Shown one piece after another: positions 1 through 10,302 of a stretch of 64,000 nucleotides of DNA. Both the position numbers and the translations under genes were made by a program. Below the pieces are notes generated by a model that was not told the origin of the DNA, made no database searches, and saw only the letters and a list, made by a program, of their open reading frames with translations. Numbering within the stretch: the first letter of the stretch is position 1; each line of letters begins with the position of its first letter. This stretch comes from Paraconiothyrium sp. Pb-2020 (Eukaryota; Ascomycota; Dothideomycetes; Pleosporales; Didymosphaeriaceae): positions 1,707,768-1,771,767 of the forward strand of contig JAJUBI010000007.1 in the NCBI GenBank assembly GCA_022419385.1. The letters run 5' to 3'.

Positions 1-474
1 CCCCACGAGTGCGTCCTCCTGCTCGACGAAGCTGGACAGCTTGCGGAAGTCCTTTGCGTCTGATGGCGCGCCGTTAACGTATGTGACTCCTGACACTGAG
101 GCACTGATGGTTGCTTCACGTTGTGCGAGGACATTGAGAAGTGTTGTCTTTCCAGAACCACTGCGATCGTTAGACCACGTGCGCGAATGGATTGAACATA
201 ACGTACCTGGGGCCCATGAGTGCCAACATTTCGCCTGAGAGTGGTGTAAGTACGTAATACATCGTAGGTAGGTTTACTTACCAGCCTTGAGCAGGCCACG
301 AGCATCTGACAGGATCTTCAATGGCTGCTTCGTGTGACGGTCTTTGACTGTCACCGAGACGTCGTTCCAACTGAAGCTGCTTACAGATTCATTGCTCAAG
401 TAGGTGCGGCCGATGTTCGCATGTTTCTCAACATCGACCACGGAAGAATTATTGGAGACAGTCATTTCGTGCAT
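1..474 (-). CDS. ABCG-type ABC transporter, N-terminal part (truncated by window edge)
   Basis: Exons read 474-282, 234-207 and 160-1, with donors gtaagt and gtacgt. The joined frame gives about 126 residues and runs off the window. It starts directly with a nucleotide-binding domain: an ABCG-type strand around residues 34-64 is followed by the Walker A motif GPSGSGKTT, encoded across the third intron-exon junction, and then a QREATISASVSG stretch typical of ABCG/PDR pumps. The short N-terminus (about 33 residues before the domain) suggests a half-size ABCG transporter rather than a full PDR pump, though the rest is not visible. Members export lipids, pigments or toxicants across the plasma or vacuolar membrane; the substrate here is unknown. 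The start ATG at 474 is the first in frame; a short upstream ATG-initiated frame precedes it. Confidence 0.85.
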
Positions 475-1112
475 ATACAGAGTGAATGGTTGCTGGTCTC
501 AAAGAATGAAGATCTGAAACATGAGTCTTGGTGATACTGAAGAAGAATTATATCGTAGTATCAACGTGGTCCGGAAATGTACGCTGTGCCATCCCACACC
601 TCGCCGTAAGATGCTACGCCCTCTTGGACGGCGACCCTAGGACTGGCGGGGACCATACCAACCCATGCTAGACATTGGGGCGGTGCGCTACAAACTGAAT
701 GTATGGTCAGCGGTCTCGTTTCATTGGACGTGGTGCAGGGGCCAAAAACGGTGCCGCAATTAGACCCCTAGCTGAGAACGCCGAAGACCTCAGAAGCGAC
801 GTTCGCTTAGTGGTTTAGCGCAGGAAGGCCTCCAGCTCGCCGACAGAAAATGCGCTACGCAAGTATTTTAGTATACCAGCGGGCTCGGTGTTTCAACGGT
901 CGCCTTGAGACTGTTTGGCGAACTTTGCTGCATCAAATTTTGTATGATGCTCTGCCCCTTTCGGTGAGAATTCGCCGATGGCAAGGATCTGGCGTATACC
1001 AAGACTGATGTAGGCACACTGCCAAAAGCCGAGATTCATCGTTTATTTTCTCAAGTGAACTTACTGATGGGCGGTGTGTGATCACACAGTGCGGCTTCGC
1101 CGAGTACTGAAT
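475..1112. other. Intergenic, 0.6 kb
   Basis: This holds the promoter of the ABC transporter and the 3' flank of the AlkB gene. I see no coding frame with family similarity and no RNA gene. Confidence 0.6.
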
Positions 1113-2404
1113 TTAAACCCACATTTGGCGAACATTCACATTGATCCTCTTCCTCGCCATCCAGCCTCTCCATGCTTCATAGTCGTTATCATTGACGTTT
1201 CGCCCGGCCGGCCAGCACTCAAGATATGTGGGGCAAGTTCCAGGCACAATTTGTGGAACGCCATGCCATGCGAAGCGCGACGCGCCACTCATATAGACCG
1301 CACTGCCTGATCGTAGTCGGATCGCTAACACACGCTCGTCTGTTGGGGTTGTTGGTGTATCGCTATTCGTTTCGTCCTTTGTTGTTGCAGGATCGGATGA
1401 GGTGCCAATGACAAAGATCGCATCACATCCAAGGCTAATGCTGATCAATCCAGCGTCGGTACTCTCAGCCACGTCACGATGAACGCTGAGTGTATCGCCT
1501 GGTGAGTACAAATTGACTATTGCAGCCTCTGCTTTAGTACTCGTGAAGGTATCTTCTAGCAATTCCTTTACATCGGAAGGAAACGATGGTGGTATGGCGT
1601 CCGGGTACTGTTTCGCAGTCCAATCGTATTGACCACCGAGCGTCATCCAACGCATCTTCTTGTTCAAGAGTTGAGATACGTTCAGTGGACGATGGACGGA
1701 GGGATCTGTTGGAATGGCGATAGTTGCGGAAGAGGTCGGAGGTAGTGTGAAGAAGGAAGATTCTGATGGTGGATAGGAAATGTCATAGTGAGTGTGGATG
1801 TTGGTCAGATGAGAGGGCTGCGCTAGATCGCGATGCAGGAGACGAGAGAGTAGCGTGAGCTGGATTTCAGGTGGTAGGAGAGACGGGACGATGAGGAGAC
1901 CTGCCTGACGTCAGGCAAGATAATAAAGGTGTTATTTAAGATTTAGAGAAAATGGAACACGTATAAAGAATTGCCCTCTAGCTGCATCCTTGAGAATGGA
2001 GAAATATCCCATGCGATGAATAAGCTCCAACAAAAGCCTTTTACTTTGCCATCAATTGATCATATAGTTGCGAAGGCAAGATTGTTCGACGTCACCTCTC
2101 ACTTACCTGGCATGTCCGCGTGCTCGTAAACGAGTATCTTTGAGGGTTGAGTGGTAGGCCCCAAGCCAGCATGATCACGGTCACCGCCAAATCGGCGGAA
2201 GGTAGCGGTCAGTCGCTGAGGGTCCCACTCTTCAACCACACGCAGTTTGCTATGGGGGTCTACACGGAGATCTCGTTCTAGATCCACGATCTCATGGTCA
2301 TTTTGGAGGTCCTGGCTCCTCATTCTCTGGTACTTTTTGTAGATGTTGCGGACTCCGTTTGGCGGGCGCTCATGCGGGTCAAGCGCAGCCATGATGTTAC
2401 GCAA
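1113..2404 (-). CDS. AlkB-like 2-oxoglutarate/Fe(II) dioxygenase
   Basis: Two exons, 2404-2107 and 1900-1113 (donor gtaagt, acceptor gcag), give 361 residues. The C-terminal half carries the double-stranded beta-helix of the AlkB family. The HRD iron motif is at residues 240-242, the distal His is in WHG near 312, and the 2-oxoglutarate-binding arginines are in RINVNVR (351-357). Known AlkB proteins oxidatively demethylate alkylated DNA or RNA bases. The closest relatives are probably the fungal ABH1-type proteins, which may act in nucleus or mitochondria; the substrate cannot be told from sequence. An acidic, Ser/Thr/Asp-rich loop (about residues 265-290) interrupts the fold between the metal ligands. 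The gene is divergent from CDK1, sharing a 472-bp intergenic region. Confidence 0.9.
1903..1916. repeat. 14-bp perfect palindrome with a CRE octamer inside an intron
   Basis: The bases 1903-1916 are self-complementary and contain TGACGTCA, the consensus for CRE/ATF bZIP proteins. They sit in the AlkB intron, directly beside its 3' splice site (intron 2106-1901). Function is unknown and chance occurrence is possible. Confidence 0.5.
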
Positions 2405-2876
2405 TCTGGTGCCTCTGCAGAGCTTTTCTGGTTTACGACAACAACGGAAGGTGGTGGTTGAAAAACGAAAGGTCAGTGATGTAAGTTGTGAGTGGTGGAG
2501 GGGTGAAATAATTCAAACGGGGCGTGTGGGTTCGCGCGCCGACGCGTCTCTTTGTCTCATTTGCTTAGGTCGAGCCGGGCGCTTGGCGAGCTGTGTTTAC
2601 TACCACTTTTCGAGAACAACATCACCGCCCCGCCGCGGCCACACTTCCCGACTCTCCCAAGCCAGCCCGTGGATACTAACAGCAGAACAGATTCGTGCGT
2701 CGCTCCGGAGTTTGACGCCACGACTGCAGCCCTTGCCTTGAAGGCGCTCGTTTTCAGTTCTACACGACACGCGCGACCCCATCCCTCTCCTCGCCGACCA
2801 GCGATTGAACTCAACTCTACCACAACTGCGGCCCAGTTCACTACCCAGGAGACACTAGAGCAGCGCTCCGGTCATC
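2405..2876. other. Divergent promoter region AlkB / CDK1
   Basis: A 472-bp spacer between the starts of two divergent genes. It contains an ACGCGT hexamer (2542-2547) and pyrimidine-rich tracts near the CDK1 start. No gene is seen. Confidence 0.6.
2542..2547. promoter_or_regulatory. Candidate MCB (MBF) site upstream of CDK1
   Basis: ACGCGT lies 330 bp upstream of the CDK1 start codon. This hexamer is the MluI cell-cycle box bound by MBF in yeasts. The same hexamer occurs several other times in the window, including within coding sequence, so enrichment is not shown. Confidence 0.3.
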
Positions 2877-3980
2877 ATGGAGAACTATCAGAAGATGGAG
2901 AAGATTGGAGAGGGTGAGTGATACTCTTGTGGTGCTGCACCTGCACTCGCACCACACCGCCATAACAGAATGGCAATGTCCATTCGAGCCGACACTAACA
3001 TTTGGTCGCAGGTACATATGGTGTCGTTTACAAGGCGCGCGATCTGTCGACCAAGGACCAGCGCATCGTGGCGCTCAAGAAGATCCGTCTTGAAGCTGAG
3101 GACGAAGGCGTACCCTCGACAGCCATCCGCGAGATCTCCCTGCTGAAGGAGATGAACGACGCCAACATCGTCCGCCTCCTCAACATTGTACATGCAGATG
3201 GCCACAAGCTCTACTTGGTGTTTGAGTACCTCGATGTTGACCTCAAGAAATATATGGAGGCGCTTCCTGTCAGCCAAGGCGGCCGTGGCAAGTCGCTGCC
3301 GGAAGGCTCTACGCTGAATGTTACTATGGGTCCGGACATTGTCAAAAAGTTCATGACACAGCTGTGCCAGGGTATCCGATACTGCCATGCCCACCGTGTG
3401 TTGCACCGCGACCTAAAGCCGCAGAACCTCTTGATTGATAAAGATGCCAACCTCAAGCTGGCGGACTTTGGTTTGGCGCGCGCTTTCGGTGTGCCCCTCC
3501 GCACTTACACGCACGAGGTGGTGACCTTGTGGTATCGTGCGCCCGAAATTCTCCTTGGTGGCCGGCAGTACTCCACTGGTGTCGATATGTGGTCTGTTGG
3601 CTGCATTTTTGCTGAGATGTGCACGCGCAAGCCCCTATTCCCTGGTGACTCCGAGATTGACGAGATCTTTAAGATCTTCCGGTATGACCGCCTTGTCTAA
3701 TTGCATTTCAACCACATATTGACAACTTCGTAGTGTTCTCGGTACTCCCACGGAAATCGACTGGCCCGGCGTTACCTCGTTCCCTGACTACAAATCCTCG
3801 TTCCCCAAGTGGAGCAAGCAGGACATTGCCACAACAGTCACCACTCTGGACGATTACGGCCTCGACCTTCTAGATGCGCTGCTTGTCTACGATCCTGCCG
3901 GTCGGATTTCGGCGAAGCAAGCGGTTATCCATCCTTACTTCACGGGCACCGTAAATGGCTACGGAAACGGCTACCACTAG
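2877..3980 (+). CDS. cdc2: Cyclin-dependent kinase 1 (Cdc2/Cdc28/NimX)
   Basis: Three exons, 2877-2913, 3012-3681 and 3734-3980, encode 317 residues, the usual size for filamentous-fungal Cdc2. All hallmark elements are present: the glycine loop GEGTYG with inhibitory sites T14/Y15, catalytic K35, the cyclin-binding PSTAIRE helix (47-53), HRDLKPQN (144-151), DFG (164-166), and the activation-loop threonine in YTHEVVT (about residue 179). A stretch of about 20 residues after KKYMEALP (PVSQGGRGKSLPEG and following) is a feature of ascomycete Cdc2 proteins. The product drives G1/S and G2/M transitions when bound to cyclins, in nucleus and cytoplasm. The first intron splits the glycine loop. This is an essential single-copy gene in characterised fungi. 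Confidence 0.97.
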
Positions 3981-4531
3981 TTGCAGTGGTCCTTGACGGT
4001 TTTCACGATCTTACGAGTTTGGCAGCATATGAGGGTGGGGCATATCCAAGTCGAGTGTTCAGGTCGACGTCTCTTTCGTCGCAATGGCTGGGAGGTATGG
4101 CACTGGGCAAGCAAGCAGTGTACGGCGTTAGTGGTTCACGTCATATTCCCTTTTGGGTCTTGAAGCATGCTTTTACTAGACAACGATTCCGTGAGAACGG
4201 TCTGTGCAGTTCTGGGTCAGGATCATTTCGCAACATTAACGGGACATTGTCCAGCTCTTGCCACAAGCGTGCCGCCAGTTGAGGACTTAGACGTTCATAA
4301 TGTCCTACAGTCCAGATGCATTCGTGATGCCATCACCAAGCATAAGATGAGGTTTCATCCTATTTCTGTTCGATGCACGATGCAATGTTTGGTGTTGTGA
4401 TGACGCAATCAGCCGTACTGCCGTACAGCCGCCCCACTTCAGCCCTACCACGACGCGAGGGGCACGCGCTTCGGACCCTTCCGTCCCACTTGCCTCTGCC
4501 ACATCTCTGCAGTCAAGCCACGCTCGTTTCG
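3981..4531. other. Intergenic, CDK1 3' flank and GH18 5' flank
   Basis: An in-frame ATG at 4373 would extend the GH18 protein by 53 residues, but that stretch is low in family similarity and looks like leader. No other gene is seen. Confidence 0.5.
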
Positions 4532-5907
4532 ATGCCGCCTGCTCCTCCAAAGCTTCTACCAACATCGGAAGGCCCGCGCCTGATTGTGTATCACCAGACC
4601 TTCCACGATTCAGCCGGCAACTACCATTCGCTTCTACCCCTCCTTACGAACCACACTGGTATTACCCACATCATAGTCGCAGCTATACACTTGAATGGAG
4701 GTCCGGGGAACATCACCCTGAATGACCACAAGCCGGACGACAAGCGCTACGATCAGCTTTGGGGGGAGGTGAAATGGCTCCAGGGGAGCGGAGTGAAGGT
4801 GTTGGGCATGCTGGGAGGTGCGGCGCAAGGAAGCTATGAGCGCCTCGGAGGCAGCGAGGACAATGTGAGCCTCGAATATCTCGTTGAACCTCTACGCTGA
4901 TCTACTAGTGGTCCACCTTTGCATGCCCACATCTGGACATACAATGCAACATTTGCATTTGTAGTAGAAGTCCCAAGCAACGTAGGACTGACCCCCAATA
5001 GTTCGAAGCCTACTACAAGCCCCTTCAAAGCATCATATCCATCCACAAGCTCGACGGCATCGACCTCGACGTCGAAGAAAAAGTCGGCATCCAAACGATA
5101 ACCCGCCTCATCGCCCGTCTACGCGCCGACTTTGGCGCCGACTTCCTCATCACCATGGCACCCGTAGCCACCGCACTCATTCCCGATCCCAACATCCCCG
5201 CCCATCTCCGCCCACCGCGTCCTCTCCTCGCCAGCGGCCCGACGCCTAACCCACTTCACCCTACATTGCCGCATCTGAGCGGCTTCAGCTACCCAGAGCT
5301 CGAATGCAGTATCTACGGCAAGGAGATCGCATGGTACAACACGCAATTCTATTGCGGATGGGGCGACGCAGGGTCAACGCAGTGGTATGACGCCATTATC
5401 GCAGCAGGGTGGACGCCCTCCAAGGTGGTCTTAGGTGTAGTCACAAACCCCGGGAACGGCGCCGGCCACGTCCCCGTAAGCAAGCTCCGCGACGTGTGCG
5501 CACGTCTACGCGAGAAGTATAAGAACGTAGGAGGTGGCTTTGGCGGTGTGATGGGCTGGGAATACTTCAACAGCGGAGACCACGAAGAGGATATGGTGCA
5601 CGTCACGTCGCTGGACCTCAATAACGAGACGGTGCAGGCGGGCTGGGTCGCTGCGCTGGGGCGCATACTACGCGTCGAAGAGGCGCCGCGGGTGCGCACG
5701 CAGAATCCCCTGCTGGGCGTCACGCCCGAGCAGATACGGCAGATGGTGACGAAGCTGCCCGAGGCAAGGGCGTCATGGCCTCGAGAGACGATTGAGAAGC
5801 TGGTGGTGCTGGGCTTTTCGACTCAGGAGGCTGTTGCTGCGTTGAATGCTACGGAGGGGAATGTTGAGCTTGCGGCGGGTTTCTTGTTCGAGCAGTATCC
5901 GCAGTAG
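4532..5907 (+). CDS. GH18 chitinase-like protein with C-terminal UBA domain
   Basis: Two exons, 4532-4864 and 5002-5907 (donor gtgagc, acceptor atag), encode 412 residues. The N-terminal 330 residues form a GH18 barrel. The catalytic DxxDxDxE motif is D129-G-I-D-L-D-V-E136, with intact acid/base Glu136, so chitinase or endo-N-acetylglucosaminidase activity is possible. No signal peptide is visible: residues 1-20 are MPPAPPKLLP-type without a hydrophobic core, pointing to an intracellular enzyme. The last 40 residues (about 370-410, containing LGFS and EAVAALNATEGNVE) match a ubiquitin-associated domain. Cytosolic GH18 proteins that process free glycans or cell-wall fragments are known in fungi; linkage to ubiquitin is inference. 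The chosen start is the one giving family-length N-terminus; ATG 4373 is an alternative. Confidence 0.88.
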
Positions 5908-6948
5908 ACGCGTACGTTACCTTACGGTCAGCATGGGTCAGATACCCGTGTCTTCACGTGTGTCTCTGTGCTATCCCATGTGCCCGTGAGGTTGAGCATT
6001 TGATTCCGTGGCTTGAGACAGACATACTACACGTGCTAGTATTACATGCTGCCTCGCATCCATCTCCCTTCGATTCGATTCGCCCAGCGTAACCCTCGCT
6101 GTCTTGCAAGTTCCCAACTGGTTAACGCGCGTAAGACCAGACCACGGTATCCCGGCCGGCACGCTCACACGTGGGGTCCACATGCGCCGTGCTTCTAGAA
6201 CCCGTGGTGAGGTCGTAACTTGTATGCATGTGAGAATATGCATGCAGCATGTCATGGATGGCTTACCCGAGGGCACGGACGCGGAAGCTGACCACGAAAT
6301 ACGAACGTAGGGGTATCCGTGTGCCACGTTTGTTCGGAAAACCTATTAGGGTAGCCTTGCGAGTCTGGTCTGCGCATGTTGTAGCATACCTCGGCACGAG
6401 GCTTTACGTTCGGTCATGTCATTCAGCAGCTATCACAAGCACTCACAAGCCCGTCCCTTAGCAGTGGTCTATGTTCCACACATGGTCATGCACACGTCCT
6501 CGTAGAAACCAAGATCAAGTTCAAGTCTGAGACTAATCTTGTGGCGTTATGCACCAAGTGCAATACAGTCCAGCGTAGAGCCTTCTACCAGGCCCACAAA
6601 AGATAAAGCGAAGAACACCTTGTGGGTATCCATAAGATCGCGCTAACGAGAAACAAAAGCAAAAGAGATTAGGAGATGACTGGACGTGACGATAGCGAAC
6701 CATACATAATGGGGACGTAATGCGTTGCGATGGGACTATGAAGAAGTGAGACAATCGTTCCCCCCCATGCAAGAACCACATGCAAACACATGCCGGTCCA
6801 GACCAGACCACCCAATGTGTCCATCCTGCCACCCAACGTGTTGATGCAGAAACGTGTAGTCGTAATCTAATCGGAGGTAATGCCAAGAGTAACGCCGTCG
6901 CCAGAAGGAGGAAAACAAATTGGGTAGTGAAGGATAACCAGACCCAGC
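5908..6948. other. Intergenic, 1.0 kb
   Basis: The 3' flanks of two convergent genes, GH18 (+) and arrestin (-). Only short uninformative frames are present; no RNA gene is recognised. Confidence 0.5.
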
Positions 6949-9128
6949 TCATCCGACGTGGCGCAGCGCCCGCCGAAACCCAGATATGCTGTCGATAGTC
7001 TCGCGAATGCTATTCGACGAAGATCGTTCGCGGAGCTTAGGTCGTGGAACAGTTAAATGCCTCAACGGGTGAGAAGGAGACCGTGATCGTGAGGAGCTGC
7101 GGCTCCTATCCGCGCGTAGTAGAGTTAGACGCGAAGAAGTAGACTCCTGCGGCGGTGATGCCGAGGAAGTTGATGAATTTGAAGTTGGGGTAAGAGTATG
7201 GAGGGGGCTATATGCAAGAGGGTATTAAGTATGTAATCGCTTGACCGAACAAACAATCGTAAGAAAGGAATAGGCTATGTGCCCATGCGAAAAGTGGGGA
7301 ATGGTTCTAGACGCTCGAAATGCAGATGTTGATTCAGGAGTGGAAGAGAGGCGGATTACCTTCCATCGCCACTATGCCTCGGAGATTCTCTCCGACTGTT
7401 GATGGCTGTATTCCTCTCCGTCTCTTCTCGCAGAGTGTCGAGACTACGAGCCGGGCTAGGAGTCGTGCCTCTGCTCGTGGGAGTCCTACTAGGACTTGAT
7501 GGTCTGGAGGTCGCGATTTCGTAGGTGGGAAGATCCTCAGAGATCGGAGTCCGAGCAGGCGTCCGCACTGCTGTATTATAGGAGGGCGTGCGCGTCAGCG
7601 CTTCCATGTCGTAATCCTGGTGGTTATCAAAGTAACCACTTGGAGGCGTATGATTGACGCCATCTGGCCGCGAATGTGGGGTATTACCCCCAGACGAGTG
7701 ATGCCGAGTAGGTATCAAGCGTGAATGACTGCCTTGCGAGTTGAGGTTGAGATTCTGAAGGCGATGCTGCAGAGCTGTTGCAGAAGCGCCACCACCAGCA
7801 ATAGCATTCAGCGATCCCAAGTCCTCTGCCGAACCAGATCTACTCTGAGCGTAGAAAGGTGTGTTTGCACCGCTACTTCCATAGCTTGCGTGGGCACCTG
7901 GCGTCATGAAACCACTAGGATCAATGTCGTTGTATAGCGAGTCGAGCTGATGCAACCCGTAAGTAGGAGGCGCATTCTGGTTGACTTCGTCCTGCACTGC
8001 TTGTTGTGACAGAACTTGCGGATCGACTAGAACAGATTGATCTTCTCCTGGTGGCAGATTCGGCGATATGAAGAGATGTACGTGGTTTTTGACCAGCAAC
8101 TGACTAGTATGGCCTTCCGGGTTGTGCAGGTTGACATACAACCGCAGCTTATGGGAAATGCGAATGTTCTCGGTGTCTACGGACTGCCTGCAGTTCTTCA
8201 AAGATTTGGGGAGCTCTAAGGTCATAGAGAAGCGGTGGCATTCATCAAACAGCTGGTCGGCGTCCTCGACTCCCTCGGGGACAACATTCTTAGAGTTCTC
8301 TGGCATCATTCCCTCTGTGCACGCCACCTGGACTTCGGTTGTATGTGAGACTCGTCGTCCAGCGTAGTCGCAAAAGAGCTGCCTCGACTCGATCAATTCC
8401 ATTTTTATGTTCGCAATTTCGACTCCTTTGCGGAGTGGGATCAGGACGTAGTCGGCGGTTATCGAGGTGCCGACGATGTAGTTCTTCTGGGGAACGGTAA
8501 TTTTGTATGCGATCTTGGAGGCCCAAATATCCTCGTTGATCTGTTCCATGGGGACGCTCTCCATGAGATCGCGACCTAGCGTCCTGATGACCCGGATATG
8601 CGAACATGCAGTCAATGGCTTGCTTATGTAGCCACGGTCCACGGTTGCTTTCAAGTTGTAGACGACCCAGTTTGTGGGCAGCCCCTCAATGCTCTCGTCA
8701 AGTGTAGAGGGCATCTTAAACTTGAACTCCCACTCGTGTACGCCAGCATTGATCTTGTGCGCTTTGTTCTTGGAACCGTCTACGGGGAAGAGACTGAGGT
8801 TCTCGAGGAGGAAATTCGTCTTTTGCGATATGGGTTGGGGGGTGACCGTGTTGGTCGTGTGCCAGGCTACTTTACGCGTGCCTTGCAGCGTCATGCGTAT
8901 GCTCTTGACGGACATGGATTCTGGGTTATTGAGTATGAGCTTTCCGGTGAGCTCGGTGCTCTGGGCTTCTGACGGCTCTCCATAGAAAACAATGAATGGC
9001 GAACTCGGCCTGTGTGCGTCAGAACCAGAGTCTCGCACAAGTCAGATCTGGGCGGTGGAGTTGACTCACTGGATCTCTAGAACGGGCCCGGCATTTCTGC
9101 CAAACACACCGCCGCCGGGGCGAGGCAT
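6949..9128 (-). CDS. CreD/Rod1-type alpha-arrestin (ubiquitin-ligase adaptor)
   Basis: Exons are 9128-9070, 9009-7360 and probably 7105-6949, giving 621 residues. If the last donor is not used, translation stops at 7356 with 570 residues. The arrestin N and C domains cover about residues 20-340 (IVFYGEPSE, SIEGLPTNWVVYNLKA, HKLRLYVNLHNPEGH). A disordered Ser/Pro tail carries PPTY (about 367) and LPTY (about 514), the PY motifs that recruit WW domains of Rsp5/HulA ligases. The tail order (PPxY, DPSG, TPSYNTAVRT, xPTY) parallels Aspergillus CreD. Such adaptors direct ubiquitination and endocytosis of permeases and act in carbon catabolite repression. The proposed last exon encodes an SR-rich end and keeps frame exactly. 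The next gene upstream on the same strand is creC. It could be a CreD paralogue (ArtA-like) rather than CreD itself. Confidence 0.82.
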
Positions 9129-10302
9129 GGTGCAAAACGAAGAAGAGAAATCAACAAGAGCACAATGTCATCGGAGAAGGGCAGGGGCAGACGGGCGTGT
9201 ACTTGACGGCTCGGGAAACGAAGGGCTGCGGGCTGAATGCGACAGCGACTGGGGATGGCCGCGTGGGCGGAAGGGTATATGCAATGCAATGGTATGTATG
9301 TGAGCGTGGCTGAGGGTGGGATGACTGGCCAGCTGGGGCGGGCACGGAAGAGTTATAACGGACTGCGTGGGATGGGAAAGAGCAGTTTGGACAGGCAAGC
9401 AGGCGCAAGCATGGGCGTGTCATTGCTACATAGCTAGCGCTCGCAGAGCGGGACCTGATTTTTCTCGACTGAGGGACCGGCGGGCGAGGGCGCAACAAAG
9501 CAAGACTTCCGAGCATCGCTCCCGCCGCGAACGGCGCATGGTATCATGGCGTGAGCCTTGACGCGGCAAGGGAGACCCACGCGGGCGCTACTAGCCCGAC
9601 GATAGCGCGAGATCAGACCATGGCGACGCTGAGCAGTGAGCACTGCACACATCGCAGTGCTCTAGCAGCAGACGCGGCGGGGCTGTTTGTTATCGATAGC
9701 TGCGGAAATGACTGCGACCAAGGCTCGGGCGCGGCCCGACGACGCCAGAAAGAGCCTGCACAACATCCCTCACGACGCGAGCTGCTCCCGGCCCATTTCC
9801 GGCAAGTGTCGAGGTGTCGCTTGCGAGCGAAGCCACCGTGGACACGCTCCACCGCGCCGGGCGCCGCCGCCACCTGTGCCATCCCTCTGCAGAAACGGCC
9901 GTCTGGAAAGCAAGGAGCGGCAGACGCCACGGTGCGAGGACGCCGCGGTGCAAGACATACATACGCACGCATGCATGCACGCCGCGTAGGGCTGAGTCAC
10001 GGAAGATTTCGGGCACGGAAACAGGGGCATGTGAATCGGATAATGCCGGGTTGCTCGCCATCTGGGTCCCAAACACCAGGGAATGCCAATGCACGCGCGA
10101 CAACCCTGCCTGAACCTGTCTTGAGCCTCCACCCATCGACCCCTGTGCCAGCCGCCTCAGATCAGCCGCCATCCTCGGCCTCTGCCTTGGCTTCGCGAGC
10201 TAAAGCGCTGTACTCGCGCGTCTACCGTCGCTGCACACCGCGCCGTCCTCGTCGAGACTGCTGGGCCACCTGTCGAAGCCACGTCTTGCCGTGCGTCGCG
10301 TC
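9129..10302. other. Intergenic, arrestin promoter and creC 3' flank
   Basis: GC-rich, 1.2 kb. Long open frames cross it on both strands (for example + strand 9551-10684), but they are compositional: low-complexity, and overlapping the proven creC C-terminal exons. No independent gene is supported. Confidence 0.55.

Noticed and set aside
4373..4531. 53-codon upstream extension of the GH18 protein
   Set aside because: The added residues are not family-like; the ATG at 4532 gives the expected N-terminus.
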